Below, in pieces: positions 1 to 9,039 of a DNA stretch of 56,409 bases. Positions within the stretch are counted from its first letter, which is position 1. The number at the start of each line of letters is the position of its first letter. The translations under genes were made by a program, and so were the position numbers. The stretch is from Smithella sp. PtaU1.Bin162 (GTDB lineage Bacteria > Desulfobacterota > Syntrophia > Syntrophales > Smithellaceae), in the NCBI GenBank assembly GCA_002068015.1, contig MVRV01000063.1, forward strand, positions 1-56,409. Direction: 5' to 3'. Below the pieces are notes generated by a model. That model was not told the origin of the DNA, did not search any database, and saw nothing but the letters and a program-made list of their open reading frames with translations.

Positions 1-2253
1 GACAAGCAGATTAATCGCTTCGGCGACGGTCGCCACATCCACACCCAGATCCGCTGCACGATCCCTGTCTATATAGACTTTATACTCCGGTTTTCCCGGT
101 TCCATGGATGTATCAACATCGACAATACCCGGTGATTTCGCCAGCTCCGCACTTATTTTGCGTGTATAATCCGTGAGCGCCGTCATATCCTGGCCGCGGA
201 TGCTGTACTGAATAGGCACCTGCCTCTGTCCGCCGCCGATCACGGAAAGGTCTTCCGCCGACACTTTGAGCCCGGGAATCCGCCGCAACTTGATACGCAC
301 TTCCTTTTTCAGGTCTTCCTGGCTTTTTTTACGGTCCGCCTTTGGCGCCAATCCGACAATCATGAGACCACGGTTGGAATAACCACCGTACCCCTGATTA
401 TAATAAACAGTTTTAATCTCCGGTATACTTTTTACGTATTCCTCCGCTTTACGGAAATATCCTTCCACCTGATCTACGGAATAATCATAGGGTGCCTCCA
501 TCCGGATCATAAAGTTACCCTGGTCTTCCGGCGGCACAAATTCCTGTTTCAGGCCATAAACAACGAGCAGAACACTTAAAACAAAAACAATCAAGGCTCC
601 GGCCAGCATTGACTTTCTGTAATTGAGCGAAAATTCGAGTACACGGCTATAGACGCTTTCCAGCCGGCGATATTGTTTTTCCAGATAATCACCCATTTTT
701 TGCATAAAATTACGCCTGACGGAAAGATTGCCGCCTCTTCCGGATTGATTCGGGACTAAAGGATTCGGCAGGGAACTTTTATGAGACTTTAGGAAAATCG
801 AGGCCATCATCGGCGTTAAGGTTAAAGATACAAGCAGAGACACAAGAACGGCAAAAACGACGGTTAGGGCAAATTGAAGAAAAAACCGCCCGATAATCCC
901 CTTCATAAAGGCAACAGGCAGGAATATGCCGACAATCGCAAATGTTGTCGCCATAACGGCAAGACCTATTTCCGACGTGGCAAAAGTAGCCGCCTCCCGC
1001 GGCGCCATACCATTCTCCACATGCCGGTAAATATTTTCAATGACAATTATCGCGTCATCGATCAGCAGTCCCACGGAAAGCGACAGCGCCAGCATCGTCA
1101 TATTGTTGAAAGTAAAACCGAAGGCGCTGATGAGTGCAAAAGTAGATATTATGGAAACAGGCAAGGCAACGGCGCTGATCAATGTTGTCCGCACATTTTT
1201 GAGGAAAATAAAGATCGCCAGTATTGCAAAGATACTGCCGATAATCAGATGGAACTGCACCTCATGAATGGAACGGAGAATGAACAAAGACTGGTCCATG
1301 GCAATATTGACTCTCATTCCCGGCGGCAGAGTCTTGTTGATGCGTTCCACTTCTTTTTTTACCCGGTCCGCCACCATAACCGTATTTGTCCCCGATTGTT
1401 TTTGAATACCAAAACCGACGGCGGGAATACCATTGAAACGTACAACCGATCTTTTTTCTTCCATACCGTCTTCAGCTCGGCCGATATCACGGATACGAAC
1501 CGGTGCACCTTTGTAGTAACTGATGATTAAGTCATTAAAATCGGGAATACGCGTAAATTCACCCTTGATACGGACGGTGTATTCCTTTGTTTTGGTTTCG
1601 ATACGCCCTCCGGGCAACTCGATGTTTTCCCGGGAAAGAGCACGGATAATATCGTTTGCGGCCACCTGATAAGCCTGCATCTTTTCTTTGTCGAGCCAGA
1701 TACGGACCTGTCTCAGGCGCAAGCCCCACAAAATCACATCCCCCACTCCGTTGATGCGCTGCAGTTGTTCTTTCAGCACTTCGTCGGCATAAGTTGAAAG
1801 ATCACGCACCGATTTGTCGCCGGAAAGGTTCATCCATAAAATCGGTGTAGCGTCCGGATCTACCTTCACAATTCTGGGTTCATCAATATCATCCGGTAAT
1901 TTCGACCGGATCAGTGATACTTTTTCCCGGACATCCTGAACGGCAAGATCAATGTTTCGCTCCAGAACAAATTCGATGGTAATGCGGGATACACCTTCCG
2001 TGCTGCTCGAAGTTATGCTCTTCACACCGTTGATCGTGTTGACTGCGCCTTCAATCATGTCGGTTACATCCACATCCATGACTTCGGGACTGGCGCCCTT
2101 CAGAGTAGTGGAAATAGTCACAATCGGAAAATCAATCTTGGGAAAAAGATCAACTCCGATACTGGGGTAACTGACAATACCCAGCACAACCAATGCCAGA
2201 ATAACCATGGTAGCGAAAACCGGCCGTTTTACCGATGTATCAGCGAGCCACAT
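1..2253 (-). CDS. RND-family efflux pump, inner membrane subunit (partial, C-terminus outside window)
   Basis: Proton-driven inner-membrane pump of the HAE-1/AcrB type, exporting drugs or other hydrophobic compounds through a tripartite complex. The first 751 codons are present. The start reads MWLADTSVKRPVFATM, followed by a first membrane helix, the usual opening of the family. The central membrane block carries ALSVGLLIDDAIIVIENI (RND helix 4, with the paired Asp residues of the proton relay), and a second periplasmic domain follows a segment near LEFSLNYRKSML. About a quarter of a typical 1,020-1,050 residue protein is missing beyond the left edge. The ATG at 2253 lies inside the adaptor gene (14-base overlap), implying translational coupling. 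The substrate cannot be told from sequence. Confidence 0.95.
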   Translation of the reverse strand, partial: MWLADTSVKRPVFATMVILALVVLGIVSYPSIGVDLFPKIDFPIVTISTTLKGASPEVMDVDVTDMIEGAVNTINGVKSITSSSTEGVSRITIEFVLERNIDLAVQDVREKVSLIRSKLPDDIDEPRIVKVDPDATPILWMNLSGDKSVRDLSTYADEVLKEQLQRINGVGDVILWGLRLRQVRIWLDKEKMQAYQVAANDIIRALSRENIELPGGRIETKTKEYTVRIKGEFTRIPDFNDLIISYYKGAPVRIRDIGRAEDGMEEKRSVVRFNGIPAVGFGIQKQSGTNTVMVADRVKKEVERINKTLPPGMRVNIAMDQSLFILRSIHEVQFHLIIGSIFAILAIFIFLKNVRTTLISAVALPVSIISTFALISAFGFTFNNMTMLALSLSVGLLIDDAIIVIENIYRHVENGMAPREAATFATSEIGLAVMATTFAIVGIFLPVAFMKGIIGRFFLQFALTVVFAVLVSLLVSLTLTPMMASIFLKSHKSSLPNPLVPNQSGRGGNLSVRRNFMQKMGDYLEKQYRRLESVYSRVLEFSLNYRKSMLAGALIVFVLSVLLVVYGLKQEFVPPEDQGNFMIRMEAPYDYSVDQVEGYFRKAEEYVKSIPEIKTVYYNQGYGGYSNRGLMIVGLAPKADRKKSQEDLKKEVRIKLRRIPGLKVSAEDLSVIGGGQRQVPIQYSIRGQDMTALTDYTRKISAELAKSPGIVDVDTSMEPGKPEYKVYIDRDRAADLGVDVATVAEAINLLV

Positions 2254-3367
2254 TCACTTTAACTCCTTCCGACAAATTGTTCTGGCCGATAACCACGATT
2301 GTTTCCGCCACGGATATACCTTCCGTAATTTCCACATATTCGCCGTATTTACCGCCGATTTTTACAATTTTCTCCCGTGCCTTATTACCGGCATCGACTA
2401 CAAAAACACGGACTGTGGAATTATCATAGAGCAAAGCAATAGACGGGATAAGAACAACTTCCCGGGGCGCGGTTGTATAAACAATAGTTTTTGCAAAAAA
2501 GCCCGGTTTCAATGCACCATTGCTGTTGGATACGACGGCTTCCGCCTGCAGAGACCGCGTTTTTTCTTCTATGTTGGGATAAAGAAGGCTTACTTTACCC
2601 CGGAATTCTTTGCCGGCATAGGAATCAACATAAAAAACAACCTCCTGCCCGATTTTTACCGCCGCCGCATCTTTCTCGCTTATCGTGAAATTGAGCTTTA
2701 ACAAATCGACTTTAATCAGCTGAAAAAGCGGCGTGCCGTTGCGCACGTAGTCACCTGAAGAAATTCTTTTTTCTTTTACCGCACCCTTAAGAGGTGAATA
2801 TATTTTTGTCCGTAAAAGTTTTTGCCGGGAAGTTTCCAGCGTAGCCTTTGCCCTCGCCAGATCGGCTTCCGCCAGAGCAAGTTTTGTGGAAATATCGTCG
2901 AATTGCTGTTTAGTGATCAATTCCTCATCGTAGAGAGTTTTTTTCCTCTGAAATTCCGCCCGGGCATTAGACAGATTGGCCCCGGCCTGTTTCAGAGCAG
3001 CTTCGGATCTTTGCCACTCAAGATTATAATCAATATCGTTAATATACGCCAGCAATGACCCTTTCTGCACCAGCGATCCTTCTTCCACCACTATATTTTT
3101 AACTATTCCATCCACTTCCGAACTTACGGTAACTTCTTCATATGCTTTTAAAGTACCTGTCGTTGCCAGATAAGGCTGAACCTGCTTTTTTTCCGCCGGT
3201 GCTACCCGGACATTGACCGATTTCTCCCGCTCAACTTTTGTCTCCTTACCGCAGGCAACTAATGTCATTCCCGCCGTAAGCAGAAGAAGAGTTAAAAAAA
3301 GCATCCGGCTGATGTGTGATCCCGATGTGTTTTTTTCCCTTTTCCCAACCGATTTCGTCTTCCTCAT
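2240..3367 (-). CDS. RND efflux periplasmic adaptor (HlyD/AcrA family lipoprotein)
   Basis: Membrane fusion protein of 375 residues bridging the inner-membrane pump and the outer-membrane channel. The N-terminus has a basic stretch, a hydrophobic helix and a lipobox ending LVAC near residue 39, so it is probably a lipid-anchored periplasmic protein. A biotinyl-lipoyl-like half motif (EVDGIVKNIVVEEGSLVQKGSLL) precedes a coiled-coil hairpin rich in Ala, Glu and Lys (about residues 120-190). The second lipoyl half (ISSGDYVRNGTPLFQL) and beta-barrel domains follow. Shine-Dalgarno GGGGGAGGA precedes the ATG. It sits between a TolC-like gene (43-base gap) and the pump gene (overlapping), a complete three-gene efflux operon. 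Confidence 0.93.
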   Translation of the reverse strand: MRKTKSVGKREKNTSGSHISRMLFLTLLLLTAGMTLVACGKETKVEREKSVNVRVAPAEKKQVQPYLATTGTLKAYEEVTVSSEVDGIVKNIVVEEGSLVQKGSLLAYINDIDYNLEWQRSEAALKQAGANLSNARAEFQRKKTLYDEELITKQQFDDISTKLALAEADLARAKATLETSRQKLLRTKIYSPLKGAVKEKRISSGDYVRNGTPLFQLIKVDLLKLNFTISEKDAAAVKIGQEVVFYVDSYAGKEFRGKVSLLYPNIEEKTRSLQAEAVVSNSNGALKPGFFAKTIVYTTAPREVVLIPSIALLYDNSTVRVFVVDAGNKAREKIVKIGGKYGEYVEITEGISVAETIVVIGQNNLSEGVKVNVAR

Positions 3368-3410
3368 GAAAATGTCCTCCCCCGGAATTTATGACCGGCA
3401 ATTCAGGCCA

Positions 3411-4712
3411 TCACCGGCCGGCTTTGACAAATTGCAGCAGCATACCACTGGTTCTCTTCAGATTCAGATCGGCGAGCTGATAATTATAATGCGCTTCGTT
3501 CACATTTTTTTCCGCAGAAAGAAGCAGTGAATTGGCATCCATCACGTCGAGGCTGGTTGCCAACCCGTTATTAAACAACCGGATTACGGAATTATAATTA
3601 TCTTCCGCAAAAATACGCTGATCTTCCAGAAAGACTAGAGTGCCCTGCTGCGTCTGCAAATCAAGATAGGCGCTTTGCAGTTCCATATCCACATTTTTTT
3701 TAAAATCAGCGTAAGCCAAGCGGGCCTGTCTTTCTTTGGCCTTTGCCTCCCTCAGTTCCGCCATTCTGAGCCCTCCTTCAAAGAAGGGGAAATTCAGCGA
3801 AATCCCGGCCAGAATACTTTCTCTGTTCAGCGTCGACGTTGGGGGGTTTTGATCCGCACCATTATAGATGGCGAATAAACCGATGGTGGGCCAGAAAGCA
3901 CCACGGGCATATTTAACCTGCTCTTCAGCTATTTTAATCTGAATGTCAAAGCTTTTCAGATCGGCCCGCGACTTTGCGGCAACGTCCCTGAGGTCATTTA
4001 AAGCAATACTTTTTTCGGCAATAAGCGGTGTTTCCTTAAGCCGGAAATCATCTTCAATACCCGCAACGCGGACCAGTAATGCCCGGGAAAGTTGGTAAGC
4101 ATTGGTGGCCTTGAGAAAATCGGAGCGTGCACCGGAGAGTTCGCCATCGGCCCGGAGCAGTGCAGTTCTTGTCAACTCGCCGACTTTGACTCGTTTTTCC
4201 ACGGAACTCCGGTACTGGGTCAGGCGTTCCATATTGGCTGCGGCGACTTCCAGTGATTTTTTTGCCTTCAGCGTGTCATAGTACGCGGCGGCAACGGCCA
4301 GCGCAAAATCGGCTTCCGTTGCGGCGAGATCATACTCGCTTTTGGTGATCGACTGCCCGGCAATATTGAGCGCATTGAGTTCACGAACGCTCATCGAGAA
4401 AGCTTCATCCATACGGACACCCCAGTTGCCGGATTCATTGGGCTGGATCAATGCTCCCGCAACACTGGTTTTTTGCTCACTAAAACGATTGTACGTACCA
4501 AATGCGGTTACTTTGGGAATTAAAAGGGACCAGGCCTTGTCTTTACCGGTTTTTGCAATATAGAGGTTTTCCCTGGCGAATTTAATTTTTTCCGAATTCT
4601 TCAGGGCATGCTGATATAAATCGCTCAACGCATACTCGGCGGCATCTGTTGCAGCAACAAAGATCGTCATTGCCGCAAAAAGAATAATTGCGCCAAACAA
4701 CACCTTTCTCAT
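3411..4712 (-). CDS. TolC-family outer membrane efflux protein
   Basis: Outer-membrane channel of the adjacent RND system, 433 residues, typical TolC/OprM length. It begins with a cleavable-looking signal peptide (MRKVLFGAIILFAAMTIFVAATDAAEYAL) and shows the two long Ala/Glu/Lys/Leu helical repeats of the family. The repeat ends are FNNGLATSLDVMDANSLLL and a final LADLNLKRTSGMLL, the usual C-terminal signature. No lipobox Cys is seen near the N-terminus, so it resembles TolC more than the lipidated OprM type. It is the first gene of the efflux operon. A broken second TolC-like C-terminus lies just upstream (4781-4981). Confidence 0.92.
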   Translation of the reverse strand: MRKVLFGAIILFAAMTIFVAATDAAEYALSDLYQHALKNSEKIKFARENLYIAKTGKDKAWSLLIPKVTAFGTYNRFSEQKTSVAGALIQPNESGNWGVRMDEAFSMSVRELNALNIAGQSITKSEYDLAATEADFALAVAAAYYDTLKAKKSLEVAAANMERLTQYRSSVEKRVKVGELTRTALLRADGELSGARSDFLKATNAYQLSRALLVRVAGIEDDFRLKETPLIAEKSIALNDLRDVAAKSRADLKSFDIQIKIAEEQVKYARGAFWPTIGLFAIYNGADQNPPTSTLNRESILAGISLNFPFFEGGLRMAELREAKAKERQARLAYADFKKNVDMELQSAYLDLQTQQGTLVFLEDQRIFAEDNYNSVIRLFNNGLATSLDVMDANSLLLSAEKNVNEAHYNYQLADLNLKRTSGMLLQFVKAGR

Positions 4713-4780
4713 CGGAACATCCTTTCACCTTCGCTATCCGTGTATCGAAGAAAGATTTAAATTATTATCCTCTCAGTTAT

Positions 4781-4981
4781 TCAGCGGGATCTTATTACTT
4801 TCGCCCTTTGTAACTTTGCACGGCTGATATCGGAATCTCCCCGAGCGTTGGCATATTCAGCTTTGGCTCTGATTAAAAGCGTTTGATCATCCAGTACTTC
4901 CGTTAATGCGGCCACGTTTTCCTTGAACCGCTCCCCGGCAATTTTCGAATGACCAGTTGTAGTTGTCCTTAGTCCCGGCGG
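4781..4981 (-). pseudogene. Relic of a second TolC-family gene (C-terminal end only)
   Basis: In the 346-base gap between the lipoprotein gene and the intact TolC-like gene, one minus-strand frame from a stop at 4984-4982 down to TGA at 4783-4781 reads ...GERFKENVAALTEVLDDQ followed by TLLIRAKAEYANARGDSDIS and RAKLQRAKV. This matches the TolC-family pattern of xxRFxxGxAxLxEVLDAQ, then A-rich helix, then ARAxLxRA at the protein end. No start codon and no homologous sequence upstream were found, so it seems to be the last 55-60 residues of a lost gene. It differs from the C-terminus of the neighbouring intact gene, so it is not a recent tandem copy. The rest of the gap shows no gene. Confidence 0.6.
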
Positions 4982-5058
4982 TTATTTCAGGAGGAAACAG
5001 CGAGGACAGCATTTGGAGTTTTACGAATAAATTTGAGCATCCGGCCGCAATGCCTTTA

Positions 5059-5763
5059 TCACTCCAGCAGGGCATCTTTGAGCTTTTGCGCCATATTTTT
5101 ATCTTGAAAAATCTTTTCGATGGCATCACTCATAGCAACATTGATCTGCTCTTCCAACCGCTCTTCAGAAAAAGTAACATGTTCCAGTGAAGAATTGCTT
5201 TCCACCGAACCACGATAAATTATCTTTCTTTTCGCACCATCGGCAAGCACAAGAGTCAATTTTATTAACGCTTGATAAGAATCCGTAGGAAATCCTTTGC
5301 GGCAGATCAACTCCAGCTCATTTATGTTCCCGCCGATAATAAGCTTGCCGTCGCTTTGGGGAATCGTTTCTTCTTTTAAATCCCACTTATGGGAATTTAC
5401 GGATATTGTATAACCGGCCTTGGCCAGATATCTCCTGACACCGGAAGCAACAGCCTGGGTCGGCTTGGTGTATTTGGGCAGAATGGAAGTTTTCGTACCG
5501 TCTTTATCCACAACACGCCCGATAATCACCGTATCATCGACATTGCGTACATCAATAAATTCGGTAATATCAATTACGGCATTACGTTCTTTCTCACCTG
5601 CTTTCAAATAAGCAGGCACAACCGCTTTTTCCGCATTATAATTCATATTAACGCTGTAGAGCCTCGGGGAACAACCGGTTATCCAAAGACAAACAATCAG
5701 CAATCCCGGCACAATAAGGGGTAATAAATTATTTCTGAAGATCGACCATCCCATCTTATTCAT
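5059..5763 (-). CDS. Putative lipoprotein of unknown function (YajG-like)
   Basis: A 234-residue exported lipoprotein. A hydrophobic segment (LLPLIVPGLLIVCLWITGC) ends in a lipobox Cys near residue 31. The mature part has alternating beta/alpha character with the motif DDTVIIGRVVDKDG and a YLAKAGY segment, resembling the broad YajG/DUF799-type group of bacterial lipoproteins that bind in the periplasm, but I do not recognise a specific family. GGAG is eight bases before the ATG. It lies upstream of the TolC relic and the efflux operon on the same strand. It might once have belonged to a transport operon, as such lipoproteins often neighbour ABC or RND systems; that is inference. Confidence 0.7.
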   Translation of the reverse strand: MNKMGWSIFRNNLLPLIVPGLLIVCLWITGCSPRLYSVNMNYNAEKAVVPAYLKAGEKERNAVIDITEFIDVRNVDDTVIIGRVVDKDGTKTSILPKYTKPTQAVASGVRRYLAKAGYTISVNSHKWDLKEETIPQSDGKLIIGGNINELELICRKGFPTDSYQALIKLTLVLADGAKRKIIYRGSVESNSSLEHVTFSEERLEEQINVAMSDAIEKIFQDKNMAQKLKDALLE

Positions 5764-5857
5764 GCTATCATCTCCTTTATTGGAAAACGTTTTTTGAACA
5801 CAACATATTCATCTCCATCCACGGCATAAACCTCTCGCCCTTGCCAACAATATTACA

Positions 5858-5883
5858 ATTGCCGATTCCGGCTTACCGGCAAT
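5858..5883 (-). terminator. Possible weak terminator after the patatin gene
   Basis: The arms ATTGCCG and CGGCAAT form a 7-bp stem with a 12-base loop, 2 bases beyond the patatin stop codon on the minus strand. The following run is only moderately T-rich (TGTAATATTGTT), so termination strength is doubtful. Confidence 0.35.
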
Positions 5884-5885
5884 GC

Positions 5886-6815
5886 TTAAATTGCTTTTTC
5901 TCCCGTATCCTCCATTATGGCCGTAAGCATTGGTATAACAAACGCCATCGCTTTTTGTCCTTCGTCAATAGCTTCGTCCGCCTGATTGAATTCCAAAAGA
6001 CCTATCGAAGAAAGCCGCGGTGAAATCAACAAATCCGGCGGATCCCCGGCCAACCGCTGCTTGGTCATGCGATCCTGCATGATATTGACGGATGCAGCGA
6101 TAACATCAAATATGGAATATCCATCGCCGAATATTTTTTGTTGCGCCCATTTTCCCGTGGGCAGAAAGTTCTTAGAAAGAAAATTTGTAAATTTCCCCGT
6201 TTCATTTTTACCGGTATTGTCGCTTTTATTTTTTCGCTTTCCGCGGTTGATATAACGAGGCAAACCGACAAGGTCGGAATTAAGATTTACGGCAACGACA
6301 ACATCGGCGCCCATTGCACGGCAGAGCGATACCGGCACGGGATTAACCAGCCCGCCGTCCACAAGCCAATGGTCTTTATATTTACAGGGAGTAAATACAC
6401 CCGGCATGGAAATGCTGGCACGAACAGCATCCATCAAAGAACCTTCCTGCAGCCATATTTCTCTTCCGGTCATAATATCCGTAGTTACCGCTCCAAAAGG
6501 AATTGCCAATTCCTCGATAGCGGCATCAGAAAAGTTCTTCCGGAAATGATTGATAATTTTATCTCCTTCGATAAAACCGGAACGGGGAAAAAGCAGATCG
6601 ATAAACCCGATAATATCCGTCCAGGTAAGGGAGCGGACCATTTTTTCCAGTCCAGACATAAAATTTCCGGCCAGGGCGGCTCCAACCAGCGCCCCGATGG
6701 ATGTTCCGCAAACAATATCAATATGAATTCCCGCCTCCTGCAGGCATTTAATAACGCCGATGTGCGCCCATCCCCTGGCCGAACCGCTGCCAAGAGCCAA
6801 ACCAAGTTTTTTCAA
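5886..6815 (-). CDS. Patatin-like phospholipase (RssA/NTE family)
   Basis: Predicted serine lipid acyl hydrolase of 309 residues. The N-terminus holds the oxyanion/glycine loop GSGSARGWAHIGV, then the nucleophile elbow GTSIG (Ser near residue 41), and later DGGLVNPVPV with the catalytic Asp. This Ser-Asp dyad defines the patatin fold. There is no signal peptide, so it is cytoplasmic or membrane-peripheral, and likely acts on phospholipids. Translation should start at TTG (6815-6813), which follows AGGAGG at 8 bases; no ATG fits. It lies 122 bases upstream of the lipoprotein gene and faces the LsrF-like gene across a 160-base divergent promoter region. Confidence 0.9.
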   Translation of the reverse strand: MKKLGLALGSGSARGWAHIGVIKCLQEAGIHIDIVCGTSIGALVGAALAGNFMSGLEKMVRSLTWTDIIGFIDLLFPRSGFIEGDKIINHFRKNFSDAAIEELAIPFGAVTTDIMTGREIWLQEGSLMDAVRASISMPGVFTPCKYKDHWLVDGGLVNPVPVSLCRAMGADVVVAVNLNSDLVGLPRYINRGKRKNKSDNTGKNETGKFTNFLSKNFLPTGKWAQQKIFGDGYSIFDVIAASVNIMQDRMTKQRLAGDPPDLLISPRLSSIGLLEFNQADEAIDEGQKAMAFVIPMLTAIMEDTGEKAI

Positions 6816-6975
6816 TCTTTATGCCTCCTGCTTTCTTCTAATATTATAACTCAATAAATCCTTTTTAAGCAATCCTTTATATAAAAGATCAAATGTTGTC
6901 ATTGAAAATTCAAAAAGCTAATGATAGAAAATAAGCATTATACAAGTTTCCGGGATAGGAAAGGAGAATACAAAA

Positions 6976-7866
6976 ATGCCTGATGCCGAAGGAATAAAAG
7001 AAGCCAAAATGTTTTATACCGGGAGTCCGCAAAAAACCGAGGGGTTTTTCCTCAAAGGCTCCAATTCACTCGATTGGGGAATGAAAAACAGGTTAGCCCG
7101 GATATTTAATCCGGCATCCGGCCGGACAGTCATGCTGGCCATCGACCACGGTTATTTTCAGGGACCAACCACCGGGCTGGAACGGGTTGATATCAATATT
7201 CTTCCTCTGGCACCTTATGCCGATACGCTTATGCTGACCCGCGGCATTCTCCGCAGCATAGTGCCGCCTTCCACTTCGCAATCCATAGTGCTCAGGGTTT
7301 CCGGAGGCACCAGCATCCTCAAAGAATTGTCCAATGAAAGCATCGCGGTTGATATTGAAGAATCCATCCGCTTGAATGTCTGTGCCATGGCCGTCCAGGT
7401 CTTTATCGGCGGCGAGTACGAAAGAGAATCGATCATCAATATGACCCGCATGGTCGATATCGGTACCCGCTACGGCATTCCGACACTTGCCGTAACCGCC
7501 GTCGGCAAGGACATGGCCCGTGATGCGCAATATTTCCGGCTGGCTTGCAGAATATGCGCGGAGCTCGGCGCCCACTACATTAAGACTTATTATGTCGAAA
7601 AAGATTTTGAGACAGTCACCGCCTCATGTCCGGTGCCAATCGTCATGGCCGGCGGCAAGAAGATACCCGAACTCGCCGCCCTGACCATGGCTTATAACGC
7701 CGTTCAACAAGGCGCCGCCGGTGTCGATATGGGGCGCAATATTTTTCAGTCGGAGGCGCCGATTGCCATGATCAAAGCGGTGCGGGCCGTAGTCCATGAT
7801 AATGAAAAACCCAAAAAGGCTTTTGATCTTTATAAGACATTGAAGGCGGAGAGACCGAGATGCTAA
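6976..7866 (+). CDS. LsrF-type class I aldolase/thiolase (3-hydroxy-5-phosphonooxypentane-2,4-dione thiolase-like)
   Basis: A 296-residue DeoC/LsrF-family TIM barrel. It is strongly reminiscent of E. coli LsrF across its length: [56 protein letters not shown]. The Schiff-base lysine lies in IKTYYVEK at residue 203, the same number as in LsrF. In enteric bacteria LsrF cleaves the phosphorylated quorum signal AI-2 by transfer to CoA. No lsr transporter, kinase or isomerase genes are seen here, so the true substrate is uncertain; fructose-bisphosphate-type aldolase activity is an alternative. GGAGA lies upstream of the ATG. It is followed after 73 bases by an alcohol dehydrogenase, probably in one operon. 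Confidence 0.85.
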   Translation: MPDAEGIKEAKMFYTGSPQKTEGFFLKGSNSLDWGMKNRLARIFNPASGRTVMLAIDHGYFQGPTTGLERVDINILPLAPYADTLMLTRGILRSIVPPSTSQSIVLRVSGGTSILKELSNESIAVDIEESIRLNVCAMAVQVFIGGEYERESIINMTRMVDIGTRYGIPTLAVTAVGKDMARDAQYFRLACRICAELGAHYIKTYYVEKDFETVTASCPVPIVMAGGKKIPELAALTMAYNAVQQGAAGVDMGRNIFQSEAPIAMIKAVRAVVHDNEKPKKAFDLYKTLKAERPRC

Positions 7867-7939
7867 AGACTGTCCGGAATAAATCATATACCGGCAGATA
7901 TTATTCAGTTTCCGTCTTAATCTCCTGCAGTGAGAAAAA

Positions 7940-8962
7940 ATGAAAGTCGCCTACTGGTACAACAATCAGGACATCAGGATCGAAGAAATACCGACACCAG
8001 TGCCCGGACCGAAGGAAATGCTGGTTCGTGTCATATCCTGCGGCATTTGCGGCAGTGATGTCGTTGAATGGTACCGGTTGCCCAGAGCACCTCTTGTCCA
8101 GGGTCATGAAATCGGTGCGGAGGTTGCGATAGTCGGTAACTTAGTAAAAAAATATAAGCCGGGCGACCGGGTATTTATCGCCCCTAAAGTACCCTGTGGA
8201 AAATGTTTTTACTGCAGAAACGGACATTACCCCCAATGCACGGAGGTTGGCAAACGTCTTCCCGGCGGCTTTGCCGAATACATTCTGGTCCCCGAAGTCC
8301 TGGTGGAAACAGGCACCTGCCTGCTGCCTCATAATATCACCTGCGATCAAAGCACCTTCATTGAGCCCCTTGCCTGCGTTGTCCGCGCGCAAAGGCTCGC
8401 CAACATCGGGAAAGGCACATCAGTACTGATCATGGGATGCGGCATGTCCGGTCTGCTGCATGTAAAACTTGCCCAAACCAAAGGCTGCAAAGTAATCGCC
8501 GCCGATGTAAACAAAACAAAGCTGGACTTTGCCGCGCAAATGGGCGCCGATATCATAATTGACGCGGCGAATTCAGTGGCACAGAAATTGATTGCGGAAA
8601 ACGGCAAAAAAGCCGATGCTGTGTTATTATGTACGGCAGCCGTTCCGGCAATTGATCAAGTCTGGGATTGCGTGGATAAAGGCGGCACCATCGTTCTTTT
8701 CACGGTTCCCGGACCGGATAAAAAAGTGGTCGTTCCGGTCAATGATTTCTGGATGAAGGAAATTACTATTCTCACCTCTTATTACTGCGGCCCCCCCGAC
8801 ATTGCCGAGGCTCTGAAACTAATGGAATCCGGCAGCATCAAAGTGGATGATCTGATCACACACCGGCTTCCGCTTGCCGGTATCGCCCGCGGTTTTCAAC
8901 TGGTGTCGGACGGCCGGAAATCGATCAAGGTAATCATCAAACCGAATGAAAATACGCCTTGA
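7940..8962 (+). CDS. Zinc-dependent medium-chain alcohol/polyol dehydrogenase
   Basis: A 340-residue NAD(P)-dependent dehydrogenase of the sorbitol/threonine dehydrogenase group. Visible zinc ligands are Cys37 in CGICGSD and His56-Glu57 in GHEIGAEV for the catalytic metal. Cys86, Cys89, Cys92 and Cys100 (CGKCFYC...C) are the structural site. The Rossmann motif GCGMSGLLH lies near residue 160, and Asp of VIAADVNKTK suggests NAD preference. It would oxidise a secondary alcohol or reduce a ketone. It follows the LsrF-like gene and may act on its substrate or product, an inference from position only. The ribosome binding site is weak (GCAGTGAG). Confidence 0.9.
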   Translation: MKVAYWYNNQDIRIEEIPTPVPGPKEMLVRVISCGICGSDVVEWYRLPRAPLVQGHEIGAEVAIVGNLVKKYKPGDRVFIAPKVPCGKCFYCRNGHYPQCTEVGKRLPGGFAEYILVPEVLVETGTCLLPHNITCDQSTFIEPLACVVRAQRLANIGKGTSVLIMGCGMSGLLHVKLAQTKGCKVIAADVNKTKLDFAAQMGADIIIDAANSVAQKLIAENGKKADAVLLCTAAVPAIDQVWDCVDKGGTIVLFTVPGPDKKVVVPVNDFWMKEITILTSYYCGPPDIAEALKLMESGSIKVDDLITHRLPLAGIARGFQLVSDGRKSIKVIIKPNENTP

Positions 8963-9039
8963 TTTGGAAGAGTTACTTTCCACCGTCCGCTCCAACCGGT
9001 TGATCCCTGACTATCGGCTATTTAGAAACTGCCGGGAAA

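Noticed and set aside
874-1530. A long plus-strand reading frame inside the efflux pump gene
   Set aside because: It is the antisense shadow of the RND pump: low-complexity composition rich in His, Asn and Arg, no ribosome site, and the minus-strand frame is clearly the real gene.
4887-5129. An 80-residue minus-strand frame across the end of the lipoprotein gene
   Set aside because: It is out of frame with both the lipoprotein and the TolC relic, has no ribosome site and shows no similarity to known proteins.
6976-7866. Considered this region as an AI-2 quorum-signal uptake locus
   Set aside because: Only the LsrF-like gene is present; no lsrA, lsrB, lsrC, lsrD, lsrK or lsrR-like gene is nearby.
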